From Paraburkholderia fungorum (GTDB taxonomy: Bacteria; Pseudomonadota; Gammaproteobacteria; Burkholderiales; Burkholderiaceae), in the NCBI RefSeq assembly GCF_900099835.1, contig NZ_FNKP01000001.1, forward strand, positions 806,001 to 870,000: 64,000 nt of DNA, given 5' to 3'. Shown here one piece after another: positions 1 to 9,584 of the stretch. The position numbers were made by a program, and so were the translations under genes. The notes beneath the pieces are model-generated. The model searched no databases, was not told where the DNA came from, and saw only the letters and a list, made by a program, of their open reading frames with translations. Each line of letters opens with the position of its first letter. Position 1 is the first letter of the stretch.

Positions 1-934
1 TGGTGAGGCCGGGCACACCGTGCACCGGATTGCCGAGCATCGGGAAACCGAGCTTTTCACGCGACTCGTAGTAAGCCTGCGCGACCAGGCGAGACAGCGC
101 GCGAATCCGGCCGATATAGGCCGCGCGTTCCGTGACCGAAATCGCGCCGCGTGCGTCGAGCAGGTTGAACGTATGACCAGCCTTCAGAACCAGTTCGTAG
201 GCGGGCAGCGCGATCTGTGCTTCGATCATGCGCTTCGCTTCGGCTTCGTAGCTGTTGAAGAACGTGAACAGCAGGTCGACGTTCGCGTGCTCGAAGTTGT
301 ACGTGGACTGTTCGACTTCGTTCTGGTGATACACGTCGCCGTAAGTCAGACGACGGATTTCCGGGCCGTTCGGGCCTTGCTCTTCCCACTCGGTCCACAC
401 CAGGTCGTAGACGTTTTCGACCTTCTGCAGATACATGGCGAGGCGTTCGAGGCCGTAGGTGATTTCGCCGAGCACCGGCTTGCAGTCGAGACCGCCGACT
501 TGCTGGAAGTATGTGAATTGCGTCACTTCCATGCCGTTCAGCCACACTTCCCAGCCGAGACCCCACGCGCCGAGCGTCGGGTTTTCCCAGTCGTCTTCGA
601 CGAAACGCACGTCGTTCTGCTTCAGGTCGAAGCCGAGTGCTTCGAGCGAGCCGAGGTACAGGTCGAGGATATTTTCCGGCGCCGGCTTGAGCACCACCTG
701 GTACTGGTAGTAATGCTGCAGACGGTTCGGGTTCTCGCCATAACGGCCGTCTTTCGGACGACGCGACGGCTGCACATAAGCGGCGCGCCACGGCTCGGGG
801 CCAATGGCGCGCAGGAACGTATGAACATGGGACGTGCCAGCGCCGACTTCCATGTCGATCGGCTGGAGCAACGCGCAACCCTGCTTGTCCCAATAGGACT
901 GCAGTGTCAGGATGATTTGCTGAAACGTGAGCAT
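1..934 (-). CDS. glyQ: Glycine--tRNA ligase alpha subunit (3' end outside window)
   Basis: Charges tRNA-Gly with glycine in the cytoplasm as the alpha chain of the bacterial alpha2beta2 enzyme. The reverse-strand product starts [20 protein letters not shown] and contains [16 protein letters not shown] and [20 protein letters not shown], which are hallmark GlyQ segments, followed by the [20 protein letters not shown] stretch. About 311 codons are visible before the frame runs off the window edge. The E. coli protein is 303 residues, so only a short C-terminal extension is missing. glyS is expected next, outside the window. The ATG at 934 is chosen because the family begins at this conserved helix. 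Confidence 0.96.
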   Translation of the reverse strand, partial: MLTFQQIILTLQSYWDKQGCALLQPIDMEVGAGTSHVHTFLRAIGPEPWRAAYVQPSRRPKDGRYGENPNRLQHYYQYQVVLKPAPENILDLYLGSLEALGFDLKQNDVRFVEDDWENPTLGAWGLGWEVWLNGMEVTQFTYFQQVGGLDCKPVLGEITYGLERLAMYLQKVENVYDLVWTEWEEQGPNGPEIRRLTYGDVYHQNEVEQSTYNFEHANVDLLFTFFNSYEAEAKRMIEAQIALPAYELVLKAGHTFNLLDARGAISVTERAAYIGRIRALSRLVAQAYYESREKLGFPMLGNPVHGVPGLT

Positions 935-1087
935 GAAGTGCCTTTCGGGCAGTGGGCCGACCCGTAAGCGCCGAAGCGCTCGGGATGGCCGTGGAGCGAA
1001 GTGCTAAACCGTAGATTTTAACGGAAAGGGAAGGGGGTGTCCGTTTTGCGGGGTCGGACGCGAACGTGTGCGGTTTTTGATCGACAA

Positions 1088-1108
1088 GGGGCCGCATGGT
1101 GCGGCCCC
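1088..1108 (-). terminator. Hairpin downstream of the glutamate-synthase-like gene
   Basis: A perfect 9-bp inverted repeat GGGGCCGCA/TGCGGCCCC with a 3-nt loop lies 24 nt beyond the stop codon at 1133. The T tract after it on the minus strand is weak (TTGT), so intrinsic termination is plausible but not certain. Confidence 0.4.
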
Positions 1109-1132
1109 CGGCTCATCGGTCGCGGCGTGCGG

Positions 1133-2743
1133 TCAGGTCGCCGCCAACTCCACCTTCGGCGAAAACGAATCGCTTTGCGCGACCGGCCAGTACTTCTCGA
1201 ACAGCGAATAACGATATTTGTTGTTCAGCAGATCGTTCGGTTCCAGATACTTCAGCAGTTCCGACATCAACCGCACTTCATGCGACGACACGCGCCGCAC
1301 GATGTGATGCGCGCGCAATTCCGCCGGATGCTTCAATCCGGCAGCCTGAATGATTTCCTTCAGCGCGTGCAGCGTGTTGTGGTGGAAGTTGAACACGCGG
1401 TCGGCCTTGTCCGGCACGACCAGCGCGCGCTGACGCACCGGATCCTGAGTCGCGACGCCGGTTGGGCAGCGTCCGGTGTGGCAGGTTTGCGCCTGGATGC
1501 AGCCCACCGCGAACATGAAGCCGCGCGCCGCGTTGACCCAGTCGGCGCCGATCGCGAGCGTCTTTGTGATATCGAACGCGGTGATCATCTTGCCGCTCGC
1601 GCCGATCCGGATACGCTGACGCAGGCCGATCCCGACCAGCGTGTTGTGGACCAGCAGCAGCCCTTCCTGCAACGGTACGCCGACGTGATCGGTGAATTCC
1701 AGCGGCGCGGCGCCGGTGCCGCCTTCCGCGCCATCCACGACGATGAAGTCCGGCAGGATGCCGGTTTCCAGCATCGCCTTCGCAATGCCGAAGAACTCCC
1801 ACGGATGTCCGATACACAGCTTGAAGCCGGTCGGCTTGCCGCCCGACAGCGTGCGCAGGCGATCGACGAATTCGAGCAGCCCGCGCGGCGTCGAAAACTC
1901 GGAGTGCGTGGCGGGCGAGATGCAGTCGCGGCCCATCGGCACGCCGCGCGTTTCCGCGATTTCCGGCGTGATCTTCGCGGCGGGCAGCACGCCGCCGTGA
2001 CCGGGCTTCGCACCCTGCGACAGCTTCACTTCGATCATCTTCACTTGCGGCTCGGCGGCCTGCTTCGCGAATTTTTCCCCGCTGAAGGTGCCGTCGTCGT
2101 TGCGGCAGCCGAAGTAGCCCGACGCGATTTCCCAGATGATGTCGCCGCCATGTTCGCGGTGATATTTCGACATCGAGCCTTCGCCGGTGTCGTGTGCGAA
2201 GTTGCCTTTTTTCGCGCCGAGATTCAGCGCCATGATCGCGTTCGCCGACAGCGAGCCGAAGCTCATCGCCGACACATTGAAGATCGACATCGAATACGGT
2301 TGCGCGCGATCGGGGCCGACGACGACACGGAAGTCGTGGTTATCGAGCGTGGTCGGTGCGAGCGAGTGGCTGATCCATTCGTGCGCGACGGCTTTGACAT
2401 CGAGTTCGGTGCCGTACGGGCGGCTGTCCACGTCATTCTTTGCACGCTGATAAACGATGCTGCGCTGAACGCGCGAGAAAGGTTTTTCGTCGGTATCGTT
2501 TTCAACGAAATACTGGCGGATTTCCGGTCGAATAAATTCGAACATGAAACGGAAATGGCCCCACAGCGGATAGTTGCGCAGAATCGCGTGACGTTGCTGG
2601 GTGAGATCGAACACGCCGAGCGCGACGAGCGCGAGCGGCACGATCACGCACAGCCACGAAAGATGATGATTGACGGCGAGCACCGCGCAGACGGCCAGCA
2701 GCGCAACTGCGCACCACATGGCCAGATAACGTCGAGAAAACAT
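1133..2743 (-). CDS. FMN-binding glutamate synthase family protein, membrane-anchored
   Basis: A 536-residue relative of the synthase (FMN) domain of glutamate synthase, without the glutaminase domain. Two hydrophobic N-terminal segments (about residues 7-25 and 31-50) suggest a membrane anchor. The central part shows GEGSMSKYHREHGGDIIWEI, KPGHGGVLPAAKIT, VDGAEGGTGAAP and the three-cysteine pattern CIQAQTCHTGRCPTG, which in GOGAT binds the 3Fe-4S cluster. Start: ATG at 2743 follows CTGGAG; the frame stays open upstream to 2929 but has no better start. It stands alone between glyQ and mnmA. Such stand-alone proteins are common in Burkholderiaceae and their substrate is not established, so glutamate synthesis should not be assumed. 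Confidence 0.85.
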   Translation of the reverse strand: MFSRRYLAMWCAVALLAVCAVLAVNHHLSWLCVIVPLALVALGVFDLTQQRHAILRNYPLWGHFRFMFEFIRPEIRQYFVENDTDEKPFSRVQRSIVYQRAKNDVDSRPYGTELDVKAVAHEWISHSLAPTTLDNHDFRVVVGPDRAQPYSMSIFNVSAMSFGSLSANAIMALNLGAKKGNFAHDTGEGSMSKYHREHGGDIIWEIASGYFGCRNDDGTFSGEKFAKQAAEPQVKMIEVKLSQGAKPGHGGVLPAAKITPEIAETRGVPMGRDCISPATHSEFSTPRGLLEFVDRLRTLSGGKPTGFKLCIGHPWEFFGIAKAMLETGILPDFIVVDGAEGGTGAAPLEFTDHVGVPLQEGLLLVHNTLVGIGLRQRIRIGASGKMITAFDITKTLAIGADWVNAARGFMFAVGCIQAQTCHTGRCPTGVATQDPVRQRALVVPDKADRVFNFHHNTLHALKEIIQAAGLKHPAELRAHHIVRRVSSHEVRLMSELLKYLEPNDLLNNKYRYSLFEKYWPVAQSDSFSPKVELAAT

Positions 2744-2971
2744 GGGGACTCCAGTGCAGTGAAGATCGTCACGGCGGGATCGTCGACGCTGTCGGCACAG
2801 ACGGAATCCACCGCGCGGGAAAACTGGCGACTGCTTGTTATGGTGAAGCTGCCCTCGACCAGGAGCGCCGGGGCGTGGGTGCGGCGCGAAGAAAATACGC
2901 CAGGTTGAAAACGAAACGCTTGAACGCAAAAAAGGAAACTGCGGCGGCGAACGTGACCAGACCTCACGATT

Positions 2972-3005
2972 CGCTGCCGCTGCCGCTGCCGCTGCCGCTG
3001 CCGCT
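2972..3005. repeat. Hexanucleotide tandem repeat (CGCTGC)5 plus partial copy
   Basis: Five perfect copies of CGCTGC run from 2972 to 3001, followed by CGCT. The array abuts the mnmA stop codon (TAA, 3007-3005 on the minus strand), so it lies in the 3' untranslated side of mnmA. The rest of the 261-bp space between 2744 and 3004 shows no gene. Confidence 0.85.
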
Positions 3006-4147
3006 TAGCGCCCGCCCAGCAGCGCCGCTTTTTGCGGCTGACGCGCGACCGGCTGCCCCGTCACCGCATGTTCGATAATGCCGCCGCCCAGGCACACGTC
3101 GCCATCGTAGAGCACGGCCGATTGCCCTGGTGTGACAGCCCACTGCGCGGCGTCGAAAGTCAGTTCGAAGAGGCCTTCGCTGGCCGCCGTGTTGAACGTG
3201 CACGGCGCATCCGCCTGGCGGTAACGCGTTTTCGCGCCGCACGCGAAGCCGTCCGCCGGCGGTTCGCCCGCGACCCAGCTTGTGTTGCCCGCGCTCAGCG
3301 TGTGGCTCAGCAGCCACGAGTGATCGTGCCCTTGCGCGACGTACAGCGTGTTCGACGGAATGTCTTTGCCGGCCACAAACCACGGTTCGCCGCTGCCTTC
3401 CTTGCTGCCGCCGAGGCCGATGCCCTTGCGCTGACCGAACGTGTAGAACGCGAGTCCGATGTGTTCGCCGACGAACTTGCCGTCGGTGGTTTTCATCGGG
3501 CCGGGTTGGGTCGGCAAATAGCGGTTCAGGAAGTCGCGGAACGGCCGTTCGCCGATAAAGCAGATGCCGGTCGAGTCCTTCTTTTTTGCATTCGGCAAAG
3601 CGATCTGTTCGGCGATTTCACGCACCTTGGTCTTCGGAATCTCGCCGAGCGGGAACAGCGTTTTCGACAACTGCGCCTGATTCAGCCGATGCAGGAAGTA
3701 CGACTGATCCTTCGTATGATCGAACGCTTTCAGCAGTTCGAAGCGGCCATTGTTCTCGCGCACGCGCGCATAGTGGCCGGTCGCGATGGTTTCCGCGCCG
3801 AGCGACATTGCGTGATCGAGGAAGGCCTTGAACTTGATTTCGGCGTTGCACAGCACGTCCGGATTCGGCGTGCGGCCGGCCGAGTATTCGCGCAGGAATT
3901 CGGCGAACACGCGGTCCTTGTATTCGGACGCGAAATTGACCGCTTCGACGTCGATACCGATCAGATCCGCCACCGACACCACGTCGATCCAGTCCTGCCG
4001 CGTCGAGCAGTATTCGCTGTCGTCGTCGTCTTCCCAGTTTTTCATGAACAGGCCGACCACGTCGTAGCCCTGTTCTTTCAGCAGCCACGCGGTAACCGAC
4101 GAATCGACGCCGCCCGACATGCCTACTACGACTTTCTGCTTGCTCAT
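3005..4147 (-). CDS. mnmA: tRNA-specific 2-thiouridylase MnmA
   Basis: Thiolates U34 of the tRNAs for Lys, Glu and Gln, using sulfur relayed from IscS/TusE and ATP. The 380-residue product starts [20 protein letters not shown], with the PP-loop SGGVDSS at residues 10-16. It contains the catalytic Cys contexts [12 protein letters not shown] (about 100) and [13 protein letters not shown] (about 200), and the C-terminal [13 protein letters not shown] segment [12 protein letters not shown]. The ATG at 4147 places the PP-loop at the usual distance from the N-terminus; longer frames upstream cross low-complexity Arg-rich sequence. A Nudix gene lies 59 bp upstream on the same strand and may be co-transcribed. 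Confidence 0.97.
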   Translation of the reverse strand: MSKQKVVVGMSGGVDSSVTAWLLKEQGYDVVGLFMKNWEDDDDSEYCSTRQDWIDVVSVADLIGIDVEAVNFASEYKDRVFAEFLREYSAGRTPNPDVLCNAEIKFKAFLDHAMSLGAETIATGHYARVRENNGRFELLKAFDHTKDQSYFLHRLNQAQLSKTLFPLGEIPKTKVREIAEQIALPNAKKKDSTGICFIGERPFRDFLNRYLPTQPGPMKTTDGKFVGEHIGLAFYTFGQRKGIGLGGSKEGSGEPWFVAGKDIPSNTLYVAQGHDHSWLLSHTLSAGNTSWVAGEPPADGFACGAKTRYRQADAPCTFNTAASEGLFELTFDAAQWAVTPGQSAVLYDGDVCLGGGIIEHAVTGQPVARQPQKAALLGGR

Positions 4148-4206
4148 AAGGTGCTCACTGGGTGCTGCATCACTGCATGGATCGTGGGGATGGCCGCTCG
4201 TGACGG

Positions 4207-4686
4207 CTACCTTTTTTGCCCGACCGAATGCGTATGCACGAAGTCGAGCGGGAAACGCCGGCCTGCGAGGTAATCGTCGATGCACTGCATGACGAGCGGC
4301 GTGCGATGCCGTTCGGGACACGCGCGCAGTTCGTCGGCGCTCATCCACAACGTACGGACGATATCGGGGTCGAGTGCGCGCGCCGCGTCGGGTTCGCCGC
4401 TCGCGCCGCAATAGGTGAAGCGCAAATACGTGACGCCCTCACTGCCGGGACGCTCGAAATGGGTCATGTACATGCCGACCAGCGCCTCGGGCGCGAACGG
4501 ATGGGCCGTTTCTTCGAGCGTTTCGCGGATCACCGCGTCCAGCAGCGATTCGCCCGCCTCCAGGTGGCCGGCGGGCTGGTTCAGGCGCAAGCCGTCGACG
4601 GTATGTTCCTCGACGACGAGGAAGCGCCCGTCACGCTCGACAATCGCCGCCACAGTGACGTGCGGCAGCCAGGTTTCCGGTTTCAT
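4207..4686 (-). CDS. Nudix hydrolase, NudJ-like
   Basis: A 159-residue Nudix-fold pyrophosphohydrolase. The Nudix box is [20 protein letters not shown] (about residues 41-60); the usual Gly at the end of the box is replaced by Ala (TA). The N-terminal [20 protein letters not shown] and the C-terminal [12 protein letters not shown] resemble NudJ (thiamine pyrophosphate and nucleoside diphosphate phosphatase). It sits directly upstream of mnmA, an arrangement known from E. coli (nudJ-mnmA). The exact substrate is inferred, so no symbol is given. Confidence 0.88.
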   Translation of the reverse strand: MKPETWLPHVTVAAIVERDGRFLVVEEHTVDGLRLNQPAGHLEAGESLLDAVIRETLEETAHPFAPEALVGMYMTHFERPGSEGVTYLRFTYCGASGEPDAARALDPDIVRTLWMSADELRACPERHRTPLVMQCIDDYLAGRRFPLDFVHTHSVGQKR

Positions 4687-4896
4687 GGGTGCGCATTTTA
4701 CCGTTTATAGGCCGGGGCTGCCGGGAAGCGGGTTGGGCGTCGCGATGCCCCTCGCATCCGCCGAAGCCCCCGTATTGTCCCCGGTTTTGGCGAACAGACG
4801 GTTTCGGTTAAAGTGGGGCGTTAGCCGTTGCACTTGCAAGCCGGCGTGCCTCGTCGGCGGAACTGTCGTCAAACAGGAAGTCGAGGAGGAACAACG

Positions 4897-6039
4897 ATGC
4901 ACATCGGAGTGCCAGCCGAGACGCGCGCGCACGAAACCCGTGTCGCCGCGACGCCTGAAACGGTCAAGAAATACGTGGGCCAGGGTCATCGGGTCACGAT
5001 CCAGAGCGGCGCCGGTACCGGTGCAAGCTTTCCTGACGACGCCTTTACAGCCGCCGGCGCGGAAATCGTCGACGCGGCAAGTGCTTTCGGCGCCGATCTC
5101 GTCCTCAAAGTCCAGTCCCCGACCGATTCCGAACTGCCGCTGCTAAAACGCGGCGCTGTCCTGGTCGGCATGCTCGACCCGTTCAATACCGAAAATTCCG
5201 CAAAACTCGCCGCAGCGGGCGTCACCGCGTTCGCGCTGGAAGCCGCGCCGCGCACCACGCGCGCGCAGAGCCTCGACGTGTTGTCGTCGCAGGCAAATAT
5301 CGCCGGGTACAAGGCGGTGTTGCTGGCGGCGACGCTGTATCCCCGCTTCATGCCGATGCTGATGACCGCCGCCGGCACCGTCAAAGCCGCGCGCGTGCTG
5401 ATTCTCGGCGCGGGCGTCGCCGGCTTGCAGGCGATCGCGACGGCCAAGCGCCTGGGCGCGGTGATCGAGGCGTCGGACGTGCGTCCGGCAGTGAAAGAGC
5501 AGATCGAATCGCTCGGCGCGAAGTTTCTCGACGTGCCTTACGAAACCGATGAGGAGCGCGAAGCCGCGCAGGGCGTCGGCGGCTACGCTCGGCCGATGCC
5601 GCCGTCGTGGCTCACGCGGCAGTCGGAGCTGGTCCACGAGCGGGCCAAACAGGCCGACGTGGTGATCTCCACCGCGCTGATCCCCGGGCGCGCTGCACCC
5701 ACGCTGATTTCCGTCGACACCGTGCAGGCGATGAAACCCGGCTCTGTGCTGGTCGATCTCGCCGCCGGACGCGGTGCGGAATACGAAGGCCGGCGCGGCG
5801 GCAATTGCCCGCTCACCGAAGCGGACCAGGTGGTGACCAGACATGGCGTGCAGATCGTCGGCTATACGAATCTGGCGTCGATGGTGCCTGCCGACGCGTC
5901 GTCTTTATATGCGCGCAACCTGCTCGACTTCCTCAAGCTGATCATCACGAAGGAAGGCACGTTGAACATCGATCTCGCGGACGACATCGTCGCGGCCACG
6001 CTGCTGGCCCGCGACGGCGAAGTCACGCGCAAGGGCTGA
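4897..6039 (+). CDS. pntAA: NAD(P) transhydrogenase alpha-1 subunit (domain I)
   Basis: NAD(H)-binding, peripheral cytoplasmic part of the proton-translocating transhydrogenase, which reduces NADP+ with NADH at the expense of the proton gradient. The product (380 residues) starts [20 protein letters not shown]. It carries [20 protein letters not shown] (GxGxxG Rossmann motif, about residues 165-184) and [20 protein letters not shown] strong GAGGAGG precedes the ATG at 4897. The alpha chain is split into two genes, as in many alpha- and betaproteobacteria; the membrane half follows 101 bp downstream. Confidence 0.95.
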   Translation: MHIGVPAETRAHETRVAATPETVKKYVGQGHRVTIQSGAGTGASFPDDAFTAAGAEIVDAASAFGADLVLKVQSPTDSELPLLKRGAVLVGMLDPFNTENSAKLAAAGVTAFALEAAPRTTRAQSLDVLSSQANIAGYKAVLLAATLYPRFMPMLMTAAGTVKAARVLILGAGVAGLQAIATAKRLGAVIEASDVRPAVKEQIESLGAKFLDVPYETDEEREAAQGVGGYARPMPPSWLTRQSELVHERAKQADVVISTALIPGRAAPTLISVDTVQAMKPGSVLVDLAAGRGAEYEGRRGGNCPLTEADQVVTRHGVQIVGYTNLASMVPADASSLYARNLLDFLKLIITKEGTLNIDLADDIVAATLLARDGEVTRKG

Positions 6040-6140
6040 GCAACAGTGATGCATGGGACCGGCGCAGGTGCGTTGCAAAGTCGAACGCGAACCCGCTAAC
6101 TCCGGTCGACCGCTATAAATTGCATGGGAGGAGAGTGGCA

Positions 6141-6473
6141 ATGGAAGTCATCAACCACACCGTCATCAACCTGATCATCTTCGTGCTGGCTATTTACGTC
6201 GGCTACCACGTCGTCTGGAACGTCACGCCCGCGCTGCACACGCCGCTGATGGCCGTGACCAATGCGATTTCGGCGATCGTGATCGTCGGCGCGATGCTCG
6301 CTGCGGGTCTCACGCTCGGCACGCCCGGCAAGTTCTTCGGCACGCTCGCGGTCGCGCTCGCGGCGGTCAACGTGTTCGGCGGTTTTCTCGTCACGCGGCG
6401 AATGCTGGAGATGTTCCGCAAAAAAGAACCGAAGAAGCTCATCGCCGATAAGACCGCCAAGGAGAACGCGTAA
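6141..6473 (+). CDS. pntAB: NAD(P) transhydrogenase alpha-2 subunit (membrane part)
   Basis: A 110-residue inner-membrane subunit forming the alpha half of the proton channel. It has three hydrophobic segments (about residues 8-25, 33-53 and 58-78) and ends in a basic cytoplasmic tail ([14 protein letters not shown]). ATG 6141 follows GGAGGAG. The stop codon overlaps the pntB start in TAATG, so the two are translationally coupled. Confidence 0.93.
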   Translation: MEVINHTVINLIIFVLAIYVGYHVVWNVTPALHTPLMAVTNAISAIVIVGAMLAAGLTLGTPGKFFGTLAVALAAVNVFGGFLVTRRMLEMFRKKEPKKLIADKTAKENA

Positions 6474-7927
6474 TGAGCCTGAACGTCGTCACGCTGCTTT
6501 ATCTGGTCGCGTCGGTCTGCTTCATTCAGGCGCTTAAGGGGCTCTCTAATCCGAAGACGGCGCGCGTCGGCAATACCTTCGGCATGGTCGGGATGGCGAT
6601 TGCGATTCTCACGACCATCGCGCTGATCATCAAGGAAGCCAACGCGCTCGGTTCGAACCTCGGGCTTGGACTCGGCCTGCTGCTGGTCGCATTGGTGGTC
6701 GGCGGCGCGGTCGGCTCGTTCGTCGCCGCGCGCGTCGAGATGACCAAGATGCCGGAACTGGTCGCGGCCATGCACTCGCTGATCGGTCTCGCAGCCGTGT
6801 GCATTGCCTATGCGGTGGTCTCGGAACCGGCCGCATTCGGCCTCGTCGATCCCGAGTATCCGGTGCCGGGCTTCCTGCCGTTCGGTAACCGCATCGAACT
6901 GTTCATCGGCACCTTCGTCGGCGCGATTACGTTTTCGGGCTCGGTGATCGCGTTCGGCAAGCTGTCGGGCAAATACAAGTTCCGGCTGTTTCAAGGCGCG
7001 CCGGTCGTGTACAGCGGGCAGCATCTGATCAACCTGATGCTCGCCATCGCAATGCTCGGCTTCGGCGTGATCTTCTTTCTCACGCAGTCGTGGCTGCCGT
7101 TCATCATCATGACGATCATCGCGTTCGTGCTCGGCGTGCTGATCATCATCCCGATCGGCGGCGCGGATATGCCGGTCGTCGTGTCGATGCTGAATTCGTA
7201 TTCGGGCTGGGCGGCGGCGGGCATCGGCTTCTCGCTGAACAATCCGATGCTGATCATTGCGGGCTCGCTGGTCGGCTCGTCGGGCGCGATCCTGTCGTAC
7301 ATCATGTGCCGCGCGATGAACCGCTCGTTCTTCAACGTGATTCTCGGCGGCTTCGGCAACGAAGCGGGCGCGGCGGCCGCAGGCGGATCGGCGGAACAGC
7401 GTCCGGTCAAATCCGGTTCCGCCGACGACGCGTCGTTCATGCTCGGCAACGCCGAAACCGTGGTGATCGTGCCGGGCTACGGGCTCGCCGTGGCACGTGC
7501 ACAACATGCGCTGAAGGAGTTGACCGACAAGCTGGTCGAGAAGGGCATCGAGGTGAAGTACGCGATTCACCCGGTGGCCGGACGCATGCCCGGCCACATG
7601 AACGTGCTGCTCGCCGAAGCCGAGGTGCCGTACGACATGGTGTTCGAGATGGACGACATCAACGGCGAGTTCGGCCAGGTGGACGTGGTGCTGGTGCTCG
7701 GCGCGAACGACGTGGTGAATCCGGCGGCGAAGAACGATCCGAAGTCGCCGATTGCGGGCATGCCGATCATCGAGGCCTATAAGGCGCGCACGGTCATCGT
7801 GAACAAGCGCTCGATGGCGGCGGGTTATGCCGGGCTCGACAACGATCTGTTCTACATGGACAAGACGATGATGGTGTTCGGCGATGCGAAGAAGGTGATC
7901 GAAGACATGGTGAAGGCGGTGGAGTGA
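6473..7927 (+). CDS. pntB: NAD(P) transhydrogenase beta subunit
   Basis: A 484-residue subunit that combines the multi-helix proton-translocating domain II (about residues 1-280) with the NADP(H)-binding domain III (about 300-484). Domain III shows VPGYGLAVARAQHALKEL, HPVAGRMPGHMNVLLAEAEV, VVLVLGANDVVNPAAKNDP and KRSMAAGYAGLDNDLFY, all diagnostic of PntB. It overlaps pntAB by one base. A hairpin with T-run follows (7936-7971), so pntAA-AB-B appears to be a complete operon. Confidence 0.97.
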   Translation: MSLNVVTLLYLVASVCFIQALKGLSNPKTARVGNTFGMVGMAIAILTTIALIIKEANALGSNLGLGLGLLLVALVVGGAVGSFVAARVEMTKMPELVAAMHSLIGLAAVCIAYAVVSEPAAFGLVDPEYPVPGFLPFGNRIELFIGTFVGAITFSGSVIAFGKLSGKYKFRLFQGAPVVYSGQHLINLMLAIAMLGFGVIFFLTQSWLPFIIMTIIAFVLGVLIIIPIGGADMPVVVSMLNSYSGWAAAGIGFSLNNPMLIIAGSLVGSSGAILSYIMCRAMNRSFFNVILGGFGNEAGAAAAGGSAEQRPVKSGSADDASFMLGNAETVVIVPGYGLAVARAQHALKELTDKLVEKGIEVKYAIHPVAGRMPGHMNVLLAEAEVPYDMVFEMDDINGEFGQVDVVLVLGANDVVNPAAKNDPKSPIAGMPIIEAYKARTVIVNKRSMAAGYAGLDNDLFYMDKTMMVFGDAKKVIEDMVKAVE

Positions 7928-7935
7928 GCGGAGGG

Positions 7936-7971
7936 AAATCGCGGGCTGCGTGATTGCGGCTCGCGATTTTT
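7936..7971 (+). terminator. Probable terminator after pntB
   Basis: AAATCGCG (7936-7943) pairs with CGCGATTT (7962-7969), followed by a short T-run, 8 nt after the pntB stop. Confidence 0.5.
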
Positions 7972-8079
7972 GCGATGCGGAGCGGGGCGCGAGGGCGAGC
8001 CCAGAGATCGCGGCGGGCCGGGCTCCTGCGATGTATTTCCGCTAGCTTAGACCAGGCTACTGAACCGAAAAACCGCTGC

Positions 8080-8766
8080 TCACCGCGGCTTCGCATTCAC
8101 ATGCCGCAACAGATCAGCGAGCCGTCTGCCTTCCTGATCCGGGTACTGCTCCAGCACCCGCAAATCGCGCATCTTCTCCAGCGAAAAGTTGCGGAAATCG
8201 CCGCGCAATTCGCACCATGAGCCGAGCGTCCAGCGTGCGCCCCAGTAGGCGAGCGCGAGCGGCCAGACGCGCCGCTCGGTCGCCGCGTGATTCGCATCGA
8301 CGTACGCGAAACTCACCACGTGGCGTGCGTCGATCGCGCGATGCAGCGTGTCCAGTTGCGCGGAAAACGCTTCCTTGATGTGAAACGACGGCGCGAAGAT
8401 CGCCAGCTTGTCGATGGTCGCGCGCTTGTCGGCAGGCATTGCCGATGCGATCTTCGCAAGCGCCCCGCGCGCGCCGCTCGCGAAATCCGCGCCGCCCCAC
8501 GATTCGAGCATGCGTGCGCCTGCGGCCAGCGCGGCGAGTTCATCGACGGTGAAGGTAAGCGGCGGCAGGCTCGCCGCGCGGCTCAGCCGGTAGCCGATGC
8601 CGGCCTCGCCCTCGATCGGCACGCCCGACAGTTGCAGATCGCGGACATCGCGATAAACCGTGCGCAGCGAGATGTTCAGCCAGTCCGCGAGTTGCTGCGC
8701 GGTGGTCAGGCGGCGTCCGCGCAGCAGTTCGGCAATCTGGAACAGGCGGTCGGCGCGGCGCGTCAT
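8080..8766 (-). CDS. YafY-type transcriptional regulator (HTH + WYL domain)
   Basis: A 228-residue DNA-binding regulator. Residues 1-60 form a DeoR/HTH_11-like helix-turn-helix (TTAQQLADWLNISLRTVYRD). The C-terminal half is a WYL domain (VSFAYVDANH, WPLALAYWGARWTLGSWCEL), which in relatives senses a ligand. ATG 8766 (MTRRADRLFQIAELL) is the family-typical start; the longer in-frame start at 8820 adds residues unlike the family. It lies downstream of a VOC gene on the same strand. YafY-like regulators are often found next to glyoxalase/VOC genes, so that gene is a possible target, by inference only. Confidence 0.88.
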   Translation of the reverse strand: MTRRADRLFQIAELLRGRRLTTAQQLADWLNISLRTVYRDVRDLQLSGVPIEGEAGIGYRLSRAASLPPLTFTVDELAALAAGARMLESWGGADFASGARGALAKIASAMPADKRATIDKLAIFAPSFHIKEAFSAQLDTLHRAIDARHVVSFAYVDANHAATERRVWPLALAYWGARWTLGSWCELRGDFRNFSLEKMRDLRVLEQYPDQEGRRLADLLRHVNAKPR

Positions 8767-9001
8767 CGTGGGCGTCTTGTAAAAAAGGACGGGAACGGTC
8801 CCGCGATGATAGCGCCGCATGGTGCGCTCCGGTCAAGGGTCGCTGGGGCGGGGGCTTTGTCATGCCGGCCTCATCGGGCGCTGTGTCACGTCGCTCCACG
8901 GCTCGGTGCGTTACAGGTCCGGTACTGCACTGCACGCCCGCAGCCATGCACAGGCGAAGGCTCACGCAAGCACCGCCCGCCGCCGCAAACCGCCACGCAT
9001 T

Positions 9002-9385
9002 TCACCCTTTAGTCAGCGAATGCAGCCCGACGCGATTGCCTTCCGTATCGGTAAAAAACGCGATGTAGCCGATATCCTGCGGCAACTGGATCACCGGCCC
9101 GTCGGTCTTGCCGCCGGCTTTTTCGATACGGGCGAGGACGGCGTCGACATTCGGCTGCGCAGTCAGATAAACGCAGACGCCGCCGCTGGCGGGCTTCATC
9201 GACGGATTGTGGACGATTGCGCCGCCGGTGGCCGGGTCGTCGTAGCTGAACACGGCAATCGGCTGATCGCCGAATTGCTGGCGATTGAGTTTGACGTCGA
9301 GCGCGGTTTCGTAGAAGCGGACGGCGCGATCGAAGTCGACGGAAGGAATTTCGAACCAGGCAATGACTTTCGATGATGCGGACAT
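9002..9385 (-). CDS. VOC family protein (glyoxalase/bleomycin-resistance fold)
   Basis: A 127-residue cytoplasmic protein with two betaalphabetabetabeta modules. The sequence begins MSASSKVIAWFEIPSVDFDR, followed by AVRFYETALDVKL, and contains GGVCVYLTAQPNVDAVLARI and IGYIAFFTDTEGNRVGLHSL, which match the VOC superfamily. The ATG at 9385 is preceded by AGGGAGAG. The reaction cannot be read from sequence: such proteins may be lyases, dioxygenases or binding proteins. The WYL-type regulator gene follows 235 bp downstream. The space from 8767 to 9001 holds no gene that I can see. Confidence 0.85.
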   Translation of the reverse strand: MSASSKVIAWFEIPSVDFDRAVRFYETALDVKLNRQQFGDQPIAVFSYDDPATGGAIVHNPSMKPASGGVCVYLTAQPNVDAVLARIEKAGGKTDGPVIQLPQDIGYIAFFTDTEGNRVGLHSLTKG

Positions 9386-9504
9386 GACACTCTCCCTGCA
9401 AGGTGGACGGCGGGTAAGCCGCGAAAATCGCCGGATGGCGTGAAGAGGAGTGTGCAGGGGGGCTACTGACAGCGTGGTGTCAGCAGGGTGAGTGGGCATC
9501 AGAC

Positions 9505-9541
9505 GAAAAAAAACCGCAGAGCCAAAAGCCCCACGGTTTTC
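9505..9541 (-). terminator. Terminator after the RNA methyltransferase gene
   Basis: On the minus strand AAAACCG (9540-9534) pairs with CGGTTTT (9516-9510) and an eight-T run follows. It lies 45 nt beyond the stop at 9585. The remaining intergenic sequence (9386-9504) has no visible gene. Confidence 0.6.
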
Positions 9542-9584
9542 ATTGCATCGACAAAACCAGCACGTGCGCAAGAAGCGCTTGGCT

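Noticed and set aside
1037..2908. Long plus-strand open frame opposite the glutamate-synthase-like gene
   Set aside because: Arg/His/Ala-rich translation without any recognisable motif, fully antisense to a well-supported gene; a typical high-GC shadow.
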